Origin: Mactromeris polynyma
Lineage: Eukaryota > Mollusca > Bivalvia > Venerida > Mactridae
DNA length: 64,000 nucleotides
Assembly: GCA_032209605.1 (NCBI GenBank)
Contig: JASFXZ010000090.1
Coordinates: forward strand, 310,001 to 374,000
Reading direction: 5' to 3'
Below the pieces are notes generated by a model that was given only the letters and a program-made list of their open reading frames with translations, was not told where the DNA came from and did no database searches. Every line of letters begins with the position of its first letter. Position 1 is the stretch's first letter. This document shows positions 34,115 to 57,708 of the stretch, in pieces. Both the position numbers and the translations under genes were made by a program.

Positions 34115-36160
34115 ACAACCAAGCAAGAGTATAAATTGATCGTCGAAATTGATTTGGAACATACAAATCATACTGTTGGTGACGTGAGTACTTGACACAT
34201 AGGAATGCATGTATGTTTTTACAGCTTTATGATATAGAGCGGTGCACGCTTATAACTAATTTCTGGGACCAAGAGATTTACTTCGTTATATCCAAACATT
34301 GTTATGTCCATCCAACGAAATTTCGTTATAATTGTATGGATATAACAAATTTCATTATAGCATCCATTAGTGTTGACTTGTTGCTTGTTTACACCTGAAC
34401 TAGATGTGTGTGTGTAGTGATATAGAACACGCATTGTATTTAGTTTATTATTTGATTAAATAAATAATAAAATTGTTGTTGTTGCATTAACATGTTAAGT
34501 ATATTGAAACAGTGATACTATACAGACAAAACAATTTATGTTCACTTGTCCAATTCAAACATTAACAAACAATGAGTTAGTGGATTAATGTGTTGTGTCT
34601 GGCGCGATAAATTATCGCATTCGTTCACACCTGTTTTCACACCCAAAACAATCGAAATTGTTTATTCAGTCCTACAGTTAATACCAGCTTTCTGGATTTC
34701 CCCAGTTTTCAAAGCCTCTCTTCACAGCTTAGTGTTTATTATGCTTGTAATTGATATCACTTATTTCTATCAGCAGGGTCCATTAATCTCTCTGCGCTGG
34801 TCAGTCTTGTGGTCAGAACATAGGGATCAAGTTACAAGTTTACAAGTTTATTTTACTAAGCTCAGTTCATGTATACATGAAAGCATGAGTATGAAAATAT
34901 TACAGTAGTAATGAATACAACAAGGCATATTATATAATATCAGTGAGATTACAAGAGCAACAGAGAATATAGTCAATATAAATAGACACAACTTTATGAT
35001 GTTACAGAGTTGTGTATATGTTACTATAATTTATAAAATCAGAAGACACACATATTTTCATAAGACAGGATAAATGTTATATATGCAATAAACAGTGACA
35101 AACTAGATCAGATTACACCTCCCATATGATAGAGAAAAGAATGTTCTGCTCATTTTAAAGACATGATAACTATTTAAGTTTACAAAATTCATTGAAATAA
35201 AAATACATGTACTACCAAAATCATTCTTTTAAAGGAAGAGAAAAAAACACTGAAGTACATTAAGAAAATATTTAATTAGTATCGTTTGATCTGCACAGAT
35301 ATTTCAAATAGGAATTAGCCTCATACATTGGATTATAATTTAATGCTAATTTAACTATTCATTAAAATAATACAAGCTGTCTTCTAATGTAACTATCCAA
35401 GTATAAATATTTATACGATTGTACACATGTATATATGAACGAACGAACGAACATACGTACGTACGAAAAAAAAGAAGATTTTGTAACAGCAATATAAATA
35501 TATTTTACTGATTTTCATAGGAAGCTTAAGTTGTCCGAGAATATCGGTCAATATAGTAACAAATAAACATACAGACTGATAGCTCCACAATTAAAAATTA
35601 TTAATCCCATGTATGTGTTTGTGTGATTCTAAGGTTTGACTTACAACTGAACAATTGCTGATGTTGGTTAGCTTTAGAAACAGACCTGTCCGGGACAAAC
35701 TTCAACTCAACCGTTAGTAGCCCGATTCAGCATCCGGGGCGTCGGGCTAGTGGATTTCAAGAACCCTGATACGCTACACACACTGAATGCTAGCTTTCCA
35801 TCTATTTCTTTTCTATTTTGTCTTTTCCTTTTAACCAGCTGAATAAATTGCTGCTTTTTATATAAGTTCGTGTTGTTTTCTGTTCAGTCTTATGTATTCC
35901 TTAACAAATTGTGTTAATAATACCCACTGTCCCCCATCATCATCCCTTTTAGCATAGCCAATATTGAATATAGCCATTGTCTCTTCATTTTAACATTCCA
36001 CTATATGATGTCCTGATACCCAATTCATATTTATTCTTCAAGTAAGCAATAAACTACCAAGAGAAAAATATTTTCACACAGCCCTAGTCTATAAACTATG
36101 GAAAGTGTGCATGTATCTTAAGCAACAACTAAACATGCACCAAATCTCCAGTCCAGCACA
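34115..36160. other. Spacer between the two inverted satellite arrays
   Basis: No gene recognised. 34,831-34,860 (TACAAGTTTACAAGTTTATTT) looks like the tail of a minus-strand LINE. 35,438-35,466 has short GAAC and GTAC tandems. 35,700-35,770 is a repeat whose inverse copy lies at about 46,750-46,830 (shared GGCTAGTGGATTTC). Otherwise AT-rich and apparently unique. Confidence 0.5.
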
Positions 36161-39100
36161 GGCTACTGCCATATTATAGACATGTGACTTTCGTGGCTAC
36201 TATCATATTTTAGACATATTATATACATGTGACTTTCGTGGCTACTACCATATTATAGAAATGTGACTTTCGTGGCTACTGCCATATTTTAGACATATTA
36301 TAGACATGTGACTTTCGTGGCTACTACCATATTTTAGACATATTATATACATGTGACTTTCGTGGCTACTACCATATTATAGACATGTGACGTTCGTGGC
36401 TACTGCCATATTATAGACATGTGACTTTCGTGGCTACTACCATATTTTAGACATATTATATACGTGTGACTTTCGTGGCTACTACCATATTTTAGACATA
36501 TTATAGACCTGTGACTTTCGTGGCTACTACCATATTTTAGACATATTATATACATGTGACTTTCGTGGCTACTACCATATTATAGAAATGTGACTTTCGT
36601 GGCTACTGCCATATTTTAGACATATTATAGACATGTGACTTTCGTGGCTACTACCATATTTTAGACATATTATATACATGTGACTTTCGTGGCTACTACC
36701 ATATTATAGACATGTGACTTTCGTGGCTACTGCCATATTATAGACATGTGACTTTCGTGGCTACTACCATATTATATACATGTTACTTACGTGACTACTA
36801 TCATATTATATACATTTGACTTTCGTGGCTACTACCATATTATAGACAGGTGACTTTCGTGGCTACTACCATATTTTAGACATATTATATACATGTGACT
36901 TTCGTGGCTACTACCATATTATAGACATGTGACTTTCGTGGCTACTACCATATTATAGACATGTGACTTTCGTGGCTACTACCATATTATAGACAAGATA
37001 CTTTCGTGGCTACTACCATATTATATACATGTGACTTTCGTGGCTACTACCATATTATAGACATGTGACTTTCGTGGCTACTACCATATTATAGACATAT
37101 TATATACATGTGACTTTCGTGGCTACTACCATATTATAGACATGTGACGTTCGTGGCTACTGCCATATTATAGACATGTGACTTTCGTGGCTACTACCAT
37201 ATTTTAGACATATTATATACGTGTGACTTTCGTGGCTACTACCATATTTTAGACATATTATAGACCTGTGACTTTCGTGGCTACTACCATATTTTAGACA
37301 TATTATATACATGTGACTTTCGTGGCTACTACCATATTATACTAGTAGACAAACGACTTTCGTGGCTACTGCCATATCATAGACATGTGACTTTCGTGGC
37401 TACTACCATATTTTAGACATATTATATACATGTGACTTTCGTGGCTACTACCATATTTTAGACATATTATAGACTTGTGACTTTCGTGGCTACTACCATA
37501 TTTTAGACATATTATATACATGTGACTTTCGTGGCTACTACCATATTATAGACATGTGACTTTCGTGGCTACTACCATATTTTAGACATATTATATACAT
37601 GTGACTTTCGTGGCTACTACCATTATTATAGACATGTGACTTACGTGGCTACTGCCATATTATAGGCATCGTACTTACGTGGCTACTGTCATATTATAGG
37701 CATCGTACTTACGTGGCTACTGCCATATTATAGGCATCGTACTTACGTGGCTACTACCATATTATAGGCATCGTACTTACGTGGCTACTACCATAATATA
37801 GGCATCGTACTTTCGTGGCTACTGCCATATTATAGGCATCGTACTTACGTGGCTACTGCCATATTATAGGCATCGTACTTTCGTGGCTACTACCATATTT
37901 TAGACATATTATATACATGTGACTTTCGTGGCTACTACCATATTATAGACATGTGACGTTCGTGGCTACTGCCATATTATAGACATGTGACTTTCGTGGC
38001 TACTACCATATTTTAGACATATTATATACGTGTGACTTTCGTGGCTACTACCATATTTTAGACATATTATAGACCTGTGACTTTCGTGGCTACTACCATA
38101 TTTTAGACATATTATATACATGTGACTTTCGTGGCTACTACCATATTATAGAAATGTGACTTTCGTGGCTACTGCCATATTTTAGACATATTATAGACAT
38201 GTGACTTTCGTGGCTACTACCATATTTTAGACATATTATATACATGTGACTTTCGTGGCTACTGCCATATTATAGACATGTGACTTTCGTGGCTACTGCC
38301 ATATTATAGACATGTGACTTTCGTGGCTACTACCATATTATATACATGTTACTTACGTGACTACTATCATATTATATACATTTGACTTTCGTGGCTACTA
38401 CCATATTATAGACAGGTGACTTTCGTGGCTACTACCATATTTTAGACATATTATATACATGTGACTTTCGTGGCTACTACCATATTATAGACATGTGACT
38501 TTCGTGGCTACTACCATATTATAGACATGTGACTTTCGTGGCTACTACCATATTATAGACAGGTGACTTTCGTGGCTACTACCATATTTTAGACATATTA
38601 TATACATGTGACTTTCGTGGCTACTACCATATTATAGACATGTGACTTTCGTGGCTACTACCATATTATAGACATGTGACTTTCGTGGCTACTACCATAT
38701 TATAGACAAGATACTTTCGTGGCTACTACCATATTATATACATGTGACTTTCGTGGCTACTACCATATTATAGACATGTGACTTTCGTGGCTACTACCAT
38801 ATTATAGACATATTATATACATGTGACTTTCGTGGCTACTACCATATTATAGACATGTGACGTTCGTGGCTACTGCCATATTATAGACATGTGACTTTCG
38901 TGGCTACTACCATATTTTAGACATATTATATACGTGTGACTTTCGTGGCTACTACCATATTTTAGACATATTATAGACCTGTGACTTTCGTGGCTACTAC
39001 CATATTTTAGACATATTATATACATGTGACTTTCGTGGCTACTACCATATTATACTAGTAGACAAACGACTTTCGTGGCTACTGCCATATCATAGACATG

Positions 39101-42100
39101 TGACTTTCGTGGCTACTACCATATTTTAGACATATTATATACATGTGACTTTCGTGGCTACTACCATATTTTAGACATATTATAGACTTGTGACTTTCGT
39201 GGCTACTACCATATTTTAGACATATTATATACATGTGACTTTCGTGGCTACTACCATATTATAGACATGTGACTTTCGTGGCTACTACCATATTTTAGAC
39301 ATATTATATACATGTGACTTTCGTGGCTACTACCATTATTATAGACATGTGACTTACGTGGCTACTGCCATATTATAGGCATCGTACTTACGTGGCTACT
39401 GTCATATTATAGGCATCGTACTTACGTGGCTACTGCCATATTATAGGCATCGTACTTACGTGGCTACTACCATATTATAGGCATCGTACTTACGTGGCTA
39501 CTACCATAATATAGGCATCGTACTTTCGTGGCTACTGCCATATTATAGGCATCGTACTTACGTGGCTACTGCCATATTATAGGCATCGTACTTTCGTGGC
39601 TACTACCATATTTTAGACATATTATATACATGTGACTTTCGTGGCTACTACCATATTATAGACATGTGACGTTCGTGGCTACTGCCATATTATAGACATG
39701 TGACTTTCGTGGCTACTACCATATTTTAGACATATTATATACGTGTGACTTTCGTGGCTACTACCATATTTTAGACATATTATAGACCTGTGACTTTCGT
39801 GGCTACTACCATATTTTAGACATATTATATACATGTGACTTTCGTGGCTACTACCATATTATAGAAATGTGACTTTCGTGGCTACTGCCATATTTTAGAC
39901 ATATTATAGACATGTGACTTTCGTGGCTACTACCATATTTTAGACATATTATATACATGTGACTTTCGTGGCTACTGCCATATTATAGACATGTGACTTT
40001 CGTGGCTACTGCCATATTATAGACATGTGACTTTCGTGGCTACTACCATATTATATACATGTTACTTACGTGACTACTATCATATTATATACATTTGACT
40101 TTCGTGGCTACTACCATATTATAGACAGGTGACTTTCGTGGCTACTACCATATTTTAGACATATTATATACATGTGGCTTTCGTGGCTACTACCATATTA
40201 TAGACATGTGACTTTCGTGGCTACTACCATATTATAGACATGTGACTTTCGTGGCTACTACCATATTATAGACAAGATACTTTCGTGGCTACTACCATAT
40301 TATATACATGTGACTTTCGTGGCTACTACCATATTATAGACATGTGACTTTCGTGGCTACTACCATATTATAGACATATTATATACATGTGACTTTCGTG
40401 GCTACTACCATATTATAGACATGTGACGTTCGTGGCTACTGCCATATTATAGACATGTGACTTTCGTGGCTACTACCATATTTTAGACATATTATATACG
40501 TGTGACTTTCGTGGCTACTACCATATTTTAGACATATTATAGACCTGTGACTTTCGTGGCTACTACCATATTTTAGACATATTATATACATGTGACTTTC
40601 GTGGCTTCTACCATATTATACTAGTAGACAAACGACTTTCGTGGCTACTGCCATATCATAGACATGTGACTTTCGTGGCTACTACCATATTTTAGACATA
40701 TTATATACATGTGAATTTCGTGGCTACTACCATATTTTAGACATATTATAGACTTGTGACTTTCGTGGCTACTACCATATTTTAGACATATTATATACAT
40801 GTGACTTTCGTGGCTACTACCATATTATAGACATGTGACTTTCGTGGCTACTACCATATTTTAGACATATTATATACATGTGACTTTCGTGGCTACTACC
40901 ATTATTATAGACATGTGACTTACGTGGCTACTGCCATATTATAGGCATCGTACTTACGTGGCTACTGTCATATTATAGGCATCGTACTTACGTGGCTACT
41001 GCCATATTATAGGCATCGTACTTACGTGGCTACTACCATATTATAGGCATCGTACTTACGTGGCTACTACCATATTATAGGCATCGTACTTTCGTGGCTA
41101 CTGCCATATTATAGGCATCGTACTTACGTGGCTACTGCCATATTATAGGCATCGTACTTTCGTGGCTACTACCATATTATAGACATGATACTTTCGTGGC
41201 TACTACCATATTTTAGACATGTTAATTTCGTGGCTACTACCGTATTATAGGCATCGTACTTACGTGGCTACTACCATATTATATACATGTGACTTTCGTG
41301 GCTACTGCCATAATATAGACATGTAACTTTCGTGGCTACTGCCATATTATAGACATGTGACTTTCGTGGCTACTGCCATATTATATACATGTGACTTTCG
41401 TGGCTACTACCATATTATAGACATGTGACTTTCGTGGCTACTACCATTATTATAGACACGTGACTTTCGTGGCTACTACCATATTTTAGACATGTGACTT
41501 TCGTGGCTACTACCATATTATAGACACGATACTTTCGTGGCTACTACCATATTATAGATGTGTTCTTTTCGTGGCTACTACCATTATTATAGACACGTGA
41601 CTTTCGTGGCTACTACCATATTTTAGACATGTGACTTTCGTGGCTACTACCATATTATAGACACGATACTTTCGTGGCTACTACCATATTATAGATGTGT
41701 TCTTTTCGTGGCTACTACAATATTATAGACATGCGACTTTTGTGGCTACTACCATAGTATAGACACGATACTTTCGTGGCTACTACCATATTATAGATAT
41801 GTACTTTTCGTGGCTACTGCCATATTATAGACATGTGACTTTCGTGGCTACTGCCATATTATATACATGTAACTTTCGTGGCTACTACCATATTATAGAC
41901 ATGTGACTTTCGTGGCTACTACCATTATTATAGACACGTGACTTTCGTGGCTACTACCATATTTTAGACATGTGACTTTCGTGGCTACTACCATATTATA
42001 GACACGATACTTTCGTGGCTACTACCATATTATAGATGTGTTCTTTTCGTGGCTACTACAATATTATAGACATGCGACTTTTGTGGCTACTACCATAGTA

Positions 42101-43812
42101 TAGACATGATACTTTCGTGGCTACTGTCATATTATTGACATATGATAGACACGTGACTTTCGTGGCTACTACCATATTTTAGACATGTGACTTTCGTGGC
42201 TACTACAATATTATAGACATGAAACTTTCGTGGCTACTGCCGTATTATAGACATGCGACTTTCATGGCTACTACCATATTATAGACATGTGACTTTCGTG
42301 GCTACTACAATATTATAGACATGCGACTTTCGTGGCTACTACCATATTATAGACATGTGATTTTCGTGGCTAATACCATTATTATAGACATGTGACCTTC
42401 GTGGCTACTACCATATTATAGACACGATACTTTCGTGGCTACTACCATATTATAGACATGATACTTTCTTGGCTACTGTCATATTATTGACATATGATAG
42501 ACATGTGACTTTCGTGGCTACTACCATATTATAGACATTAAACTTTCGTGGCTACTGCCGTATTATATACATGCGACTTTCGTGGCTACTACAATATTAT
42601 AGATATGCGACTTTCGTGGCTACTACCATATTATAGACATGTGACTTTCGTGGCTACTACCATTATTATAGACATGTGACTTACGTGGCTACTGCCATAT
42701 TATAGGCATCGTACTTACGTGGCTACTGTCATATTATAGGCATCGTACTTACGTGGCTACTGTCATATTATAGGCATCGTACTTACGTGGCTACTGCCAT
42801 ATTATAGGCATCGTACTTACGCGGCTACTGTCATATTATAGGCATCGTACTTACGTGACTACTGCCATATTATAGGCATCGTACTTACGCGGCTACTGCC
42901 ATATTATAGGCATCGTACTTACGTGGCTACTGCCATATTATAGGCATCGTACTTACGTGGCTACTGCCATATTATAGGCATCGTACTTACGTGGCTACTA
43001 CCATATTATAGGCATCGTACTTACGTAGCTACTACCATATTATAGGCATCGTACTTTCGTGGCTACTGCCATATTATAGGCATCGTACTTACGTGGCTAC
43101 TACCATATTATAGGCATCGTACTTACGTGGCTACTACCATATTATAGACATGATACTTTCGTGGCTACTGCCATATTATATACATGTGACTTTCGTGGCT
43201 ACTACCATATTATAGACATGTGACTTTCGTGGCTACTACCATATTATAGACATGTGACTTTCGTGGCTACTACCATAGTATAGACACGATACTTTCGTGG
43301 CTACTACAATATTATAGATATGTACTTTTCGTGGCTACTACCATATTATAGACATGCGACTTTCGTGGCTACTGCCATATTATTGACAAGATACTTTCGT
43401 GGCTACTGTCATACTATAGACATGTCACGTTCGTGGCTACTACCATATTATAGACATGCGACTCCCGTGGCTACTACCATATTATAGACACGATTCTTTC
43501 GTGGCTACTACCATATTATAGACATGTGATTTTCGTGGCTACTACCATATTAAAGACATGTCACTTTCGTAGCTACTACCATATTATAGACATGTGACTT
43601 TCGTGGCTACTACCATATTATAGACAGGTGACTTTCGTGGCTACTACCATATTATAGACATTGTATTTTCGTGTATATTGTCATATTATAGATATGTGAC
43701 AGACAAGTGACTTTCATGGCTACTACCATATTATAGACATATGACAGACAAGTGACTTTCTTGGCTACTACTGTATTATAGACATGTGACTTTCGTGGCT
43801 ACTACCATAATA
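36161..43812 (-). repeat. Satellite array B, same 34-bp unit, inverted
   Basis: About 200 copies read on the + strand as CTTTCGTGGCTACTACCATA preceded by ACATGTGA. Two unit classes alternate: the CATGTGA type, and a CATCGTACTTACGTGGCTAC type that forms blocks (about 37,640-37,880, 39,355-39,590, 40,920-41,160 and 42,670-43,140). The distal part from 41,160 onward is more mixed. With array A it forms a giant inverted repeat around a 2-kb spacer. Confidence 0.97.
36312..41156. repeat. Three tandem higher-order repeats of 1,566, 1,713 and 1,566 bp
   Basis: Landmarks repeat at fixed distances. ACTAGTAGACAAACGAC is at 37,341, 39,054 and 40,620; TGTTACTTACGTGACTAC is at 36,781, 38,347 and 40,060. 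Copies are 36,312-37,877, 37,878-39,590 and 39,591-41,156. The middle copy holds an extra 147 bp. Only isolated substitutions separate the copies by eye, so the amplification is recent. Confidence 0.9.
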
Positions 43813-43824
43813 GAATTACAATGT

Positions 43825-44189
43825 GTCCGTAGCCACGAAAGTACAAGGCGAAGTCAAATGAATATTCATGAGTTGTAATTTTCACAAAATGGCTTTTTTT
43901 ACGGCACATACTAAAAATTCGAGGGTTCAAATTACACCGCATTTAGATACATAAATCTCTCTAACCATATTTCTGTTTCTGAAACAATAATATCCGTTTA
44001 AAATACATCTGGTAAATAAATATATCTGGTAATATTCTTATTAAGACGGCACGTTACGGTCTTTAAATTCTTACGAAGCCGTTCTTCCCGGCACGTTGCG
44101 GTATGTGCCGTAAAAAGAGCTATTTTGTGAAAATTACAACTCATGAATATTCATTTTAACTCCGCCCTTGTACTTTCGTGGCTACGGAC
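43825..44189. mobile_element. Foldback/MITE-like element with about 87-bp inverted arms
   Basis: The left arm 43,825-43,911 and right arm 44,101-44,189 are inverse copies. Shared blocks are GTCCGTAGCCACGAAAGTAC, AATGAATATTCATGAGTTG, TAATTTTCACAAAAT and TTTTTACGGCACATAC. No coding capacity. Its outermost 15-20 bases equal the satellite core. The right end is 36 bp from the sirtuin start codon. No clear target duplication was seen, so the superfamily is unknown. Confidence 0.85.
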
Positions 44190-44225
44190 TTTCATAGCTA
44201 CGAAAGAAGGTTCATCCACAACAAC

Positions 44226-54118
<9,893 letters not shown>

Positions 54119-54219
54119 GTAAGCATTGTTTCTTTTATCTATGTGCAGTAATATTGGCAGGGATCTTATTTCTGCTATATTGGCAGTTTACAACAACGAT
54201 GACTCTAATTCCAGGTTTA

Positions 54220-54493
54220 TAACGGATTCTTACAATCAGCACTCAAATCACAAACTTAACTCTTATGAGTCTGAAAGTGACTCATATTGAGTGTGACAAA
54301 TGTATGATAATGTTAAATGAGTGCTGAAATTCTTGCATACCTCATAATCACATTAAAATCTCAAAGAAAATGGACCGAAAGTAATATTCAATACTTTCTT
54401 GACATTTTTTTGCATTTTCCACACTCAAACTTTCACCGTCAGACTCAAAGGAGTTAAGTTTGAGATTTGAAGGCTGAGTGTAAGTATCCGTTA
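54220..54493. mobile_element. 274-bp MITE with TA target duplication
   Basis: Arms begin TAACGGATWCTTACAMTCAG and remain similar for about 70 bases (AACTTAACTC, GAGTCTGA). TA flanks both sides. No coding region. TA target and TIR suit a Tc1/mariner-mobilised element. Confidence 0.85.
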
Positions 54494-54589
54494 TATTCCC
54501 ATACCCTGGCAAAATAGAAAATAGCAAAGATTGGTGATGACAAAGGCTGCCAATGTGTTCTTTATGTTAGGTAACTCTGATCTGAGCAT

Positions 54590-54845
54590 ATGTATATATG
54601 TGTGTATATATGTGTGTATATGTGTGTGTACATGTGTGTGTACATGTGTGTATATGTGTGTATATTTGTGTATATGTGTGTATATATGTGTGTATATATA
54701 TGTGTATATATGTGTGTATATGTGTGTGTATATGTGTGTGTACATGTGTGTATATATGTGTATATATATGTGTGTGTATATGTGTGTATATATTTGTGTA
54801 TATGTGTGTGTATATGTGTGTGTATATGTGTGTATATATGTGAGA
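54590..54845. repeat. Compound TG/TA microsatellite
   Basis: Alternating TATATGTGTG and TACATGTGTG words over about 255 bp. Strictly purine-pyrimidine alternating, so all six frames are open in places and the DNA could adopt a Z-form. Confidence 0.95.
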
Positions 54846-55560
54846 GCGTTTATCCGTAATAGGTAGCGATTTTCACTTAACACACACTCACGAATGTAGC
54901 GTATACAAATCATGTAGCACATTTTTTAAGTGCTACAAACGTTTTATACCGTCTAGGCCACAGATTGCAATGTAACAGATTATAAACAGGCATGCAGGGA
55001 GGTAATTCAAGAAACAGTGTTAAAACACAATTAGTTTTTGACATAGGTTTAACAACTGCAGTTTACTTGCTGAAGTGCGATGTGCTACATATGGAGGATG
55101 TTGACCAACACACTTACTTGCACACGACCTGTTATGTAGCTCTTAGTAAAATTAATGATAGACGAGTGTATCGCTTATAATTTGTTGACATATAATGTAC
55201 CCTATTGCTGCAAAAAACTCCCAGCTTGATTTATCGCAGCATTGCATAAATATACCCGATTAACTAACACACACCGTGCTACGTTTTAATGTGTGTGTAA
55301 GTAAAACATGTGCTACATCTTCGGTGACTTGCTAATTCGTCAGGGTGCTACAAATAATGTGTGTTACACTGCGCACACCTGCGTACAGACTCGTTTGTAT
55401 AGGTGATGTTTTGGGGACTATGACAATTTGCCACGTTAAGAGGACTATGTTAAGGAATCACTTTAGGACCTCACAGACTCAATGTGCATACATAAATTTA
55501 GCTTAAATATACACTACACTATCAAAATTGCCTGTATATATAACAGGAACGCCATAAATC
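54846..55560. other. No recognised gene; short open frame 54,992-55,180
   Basis: The 62-codon frame (TTCYVALSKINDRRVYRL at its end) is slightly reminiscent of helicase C-termini, but too short to assign. 55,432-55,560 resembles 57,724-57,870 (shared TTAAGAGGACTAT and GCTTAAATATAC). Confidence 0.3.
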
Positions 55561-55915
55561 AAACTGATGACTTCTCTACTGTTGGTATCTTTATGAGGAC
55601 TACATTACGAGGACCTTCATTTGCATATTAAACACAAGTTAGACAATTTACACCATCGTGAGAACTTTGGATATAGTGTATCAATGCGAGGACCTTAATT
55701 TGCATATTAAACACACTTCATATTTTCCATCATAATAAGGACCTGGACAAAGTGTATCAATTTGAGGACCTTCATTTGCATATTTCACACATTTCATATT
55801 TTTCCATCATAATAAGGACCTGGACAAAGTGTATCAATTTGAGGACCTTCATTTGCACATTTCCCATCATAATAAGGACTTGGACACAGAGTATCACTTT
55901 GAGGACCTTAATTTG
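55560..55915 (+). repeat. Tandem repeat of about 80-90 bp with ATTTGCATAT motifs
   Basis: Four degenerate units share GAGGACCTTCATTTGCATAT, CATCATAATAAGGACCTGG and AAGTGTATCAATTTG. Two further units in inverse orientation lie at 62,570-62,740. Confidence 0.88.
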
Positions 55916-56394
55916 CAGATGATGCTTCACGTGTGGGTTAGGGTAAACCCTACATATTTTGCACCAGTGTTTTAGGCTGGTCAGTCATTACTATGACCTG
56001 TTTTGTGCTAACAGTGTTTTTCTCCTTGTGAATGTAAAATCAGATGCAGGATACAAGATGTATGCAAATATGCATTATCACTAGCACTAGACCAGTACTT
56101 GTACCAACAAGCCAGTCAAGTTTGCTCTCTTCTAGTGTAGACCCCTGAAGATCAGGTATAACAGCTGCCATGCATACAGCAAGCCAGCTGCCAGGAAGAT
56201 GGCTCACTGATGTGGACATTGCCCCTTAACCTGCACGTTCATCAAAACTCTGATGGTGATGAATATCTAAAGATATTTGTTTTGTTGGACTTTAAGCCTC
56301 TTTTCGACAATTCTTCAGTCATATACAGGCGGGTAGTTTCCTAACCATCGTTCCTGGGAAGTAATTAGTAGTAAACTCCGATCCTCCTACACAA

Positions 56395-56500
56395 ACTACC
56401 AAGTGTTCCAACTGGGGTTCGAACCCATGGACCTCAGAAGTGGTGTTAGCAGTTTCCGAGTCAGAGACTCTAACCTCTTTCCATTACTATATGCGACTAT
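56395..56500 (-). repeat. tRNA-derived SINE head
   Basis: The minus strand has GGTTAGAGTCTCTGACTCGG, then GGTCCATGGGTTCGAACCCC, a strong B box followed by AGTTGGAACACTTGG. The fold is incomplete, so it is better read as a SINE than as a functional tRNA. Confidence 0.5.
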
Positions 56501-57139
56501 TTCAAATAAAAATTTCTGCAACAGACATCAGGTTGGTCTTATCAATAAACAAAAAGACAGGTTCTTGTATGTAATTTATTTTTCTTATAACTATTACCTA
56601 CAGTATTTTGACGATAATGTGGCAGTCATGTGACTTTATATTTTGATGTATACCTATTTATTGCTTAGACTTTAGGAAATTATTTCAATGCAGAAATAAA
56701 GTTAATTTAAGAACCTTTTTAAAAACAAGCTTCTATGCCAAATGAATTGTGTATTGAGAAATAAAAACAAATGATGATAAGTCACATGACTGCCAAGTTA
56801 ACACTAAAAGTACAGTAAACTATTAAATTTGAAATGTCTCTTCTTGATACAGTGTGATCCCTCCAGCCTTTAGCGGGAGAATAAAAAAGGGTAATACATA
56901 TTTTTAACATTCCTATTTACACATGTATCTATATTAAGTATCAAGAAAATACCTGAGTACTTTTAGAGAAATAGCCAAAACATTTTTTTATATTCTAAGT
57001 AATAATCATGTGACCTTTGACCCAGACCAAAAAAGGTGTTACGCAATATTTTCATATTGCTGTTCATAAGCACACTAAGTTTTTTTCTGTTTTTGGTAAA
57101 AAATATGTGGACCTAAGACCCAAACAAGAGCTCCGCCAA

Positions 57140-57590
57140 GCGTATCAATATACGCCCGAAGTGTGACCTTGACCTTGAAGCTCAACATGGTTAACATTTG
57201 TCCCACGCAATTTCAGAATTCAGTGTTTTGACCATATTTGACCTTTGACCTCTTAATTGTGACTTTGACCTTAAAGGTACAGACACGGGTCTTGCACATG
57301 ACACACTGTCTCATCATGGTAAACTTTTGTGCTAAGATATTTTTTAAGTACCAAAAATGAAGTAGCTCTGGTCTGGATAAGCTATATTTTGACCATATTT
57401 GACCTCTGACCTCTAAGTGTGACATTGACCTTGAAGCTACAGACACTGGTTTTGCTCAAGACACAACGCCTCACCATGGTTAACATGTGTACCAAGCTAT
57501 TTCAATATTCACAACAAAATGAAAAAGTTCTGGTCCGGACAAACTGTATTTTGACCATATTTGACATCTAAGTGTAATCTTTACATTGAA
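57140..57590 (+). repeat. 161-bp tandem repeat with TGACCT half-sites
   Basis: Three partial units spaced about 161 bp share ATTTTGACCATATTTGACCT then TTGACCTYTAAGTGTGAC and TTGACCTTGAAGC. TGACCTTTGACCT at about 57,240 is a direct repeat with one-base spacing. Sequence of this type is a widespread repeat; no gene here. Confidence 0.85.
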
Positions 57591-57602
57591 GCAAAGCAGT
57601 GT

Positions 57603-57708
57603 AAGTAATTAGGAGGACTCGAGTGTAAGTCCCCTGATGTAGGTGAGTCCTCCGAATGTTGGCGTGCATTCATGTGTAAGTTCTCTCGATGAGGGGTAGA
57701 CAAACGCA
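57603..57708 (+). repeat. 106-bp interspersed repeat, copy 1
   Basis: Starts AAGTAATTAGGAGGACTCGA and ends GAGGGGTAGACAAACGCA; over 90 per cent identical by eye to 62,860-62,966 and in the same orientation. It includes TAGGTGAGTCCTCCGAATGT. Confidence 0.9.

Noticed and set aside
34588..34908. 106-codon frame in the spacer between arrays
   Set aside because: Hydrophobic composition but no family, no splice or promoter support, and it overlaps a LINE-tail-like motif.
31588..43812. CRISPR-like array
   Set aside because: Units are contiguous with no unique spacers, and the context is eukaryotic; it is a satellite.
54491..54922. Frames rich in Tyr, Val and Cys or Tyr, Thr and His
   Set aside because: Translations of the TG/TA microsatellite.
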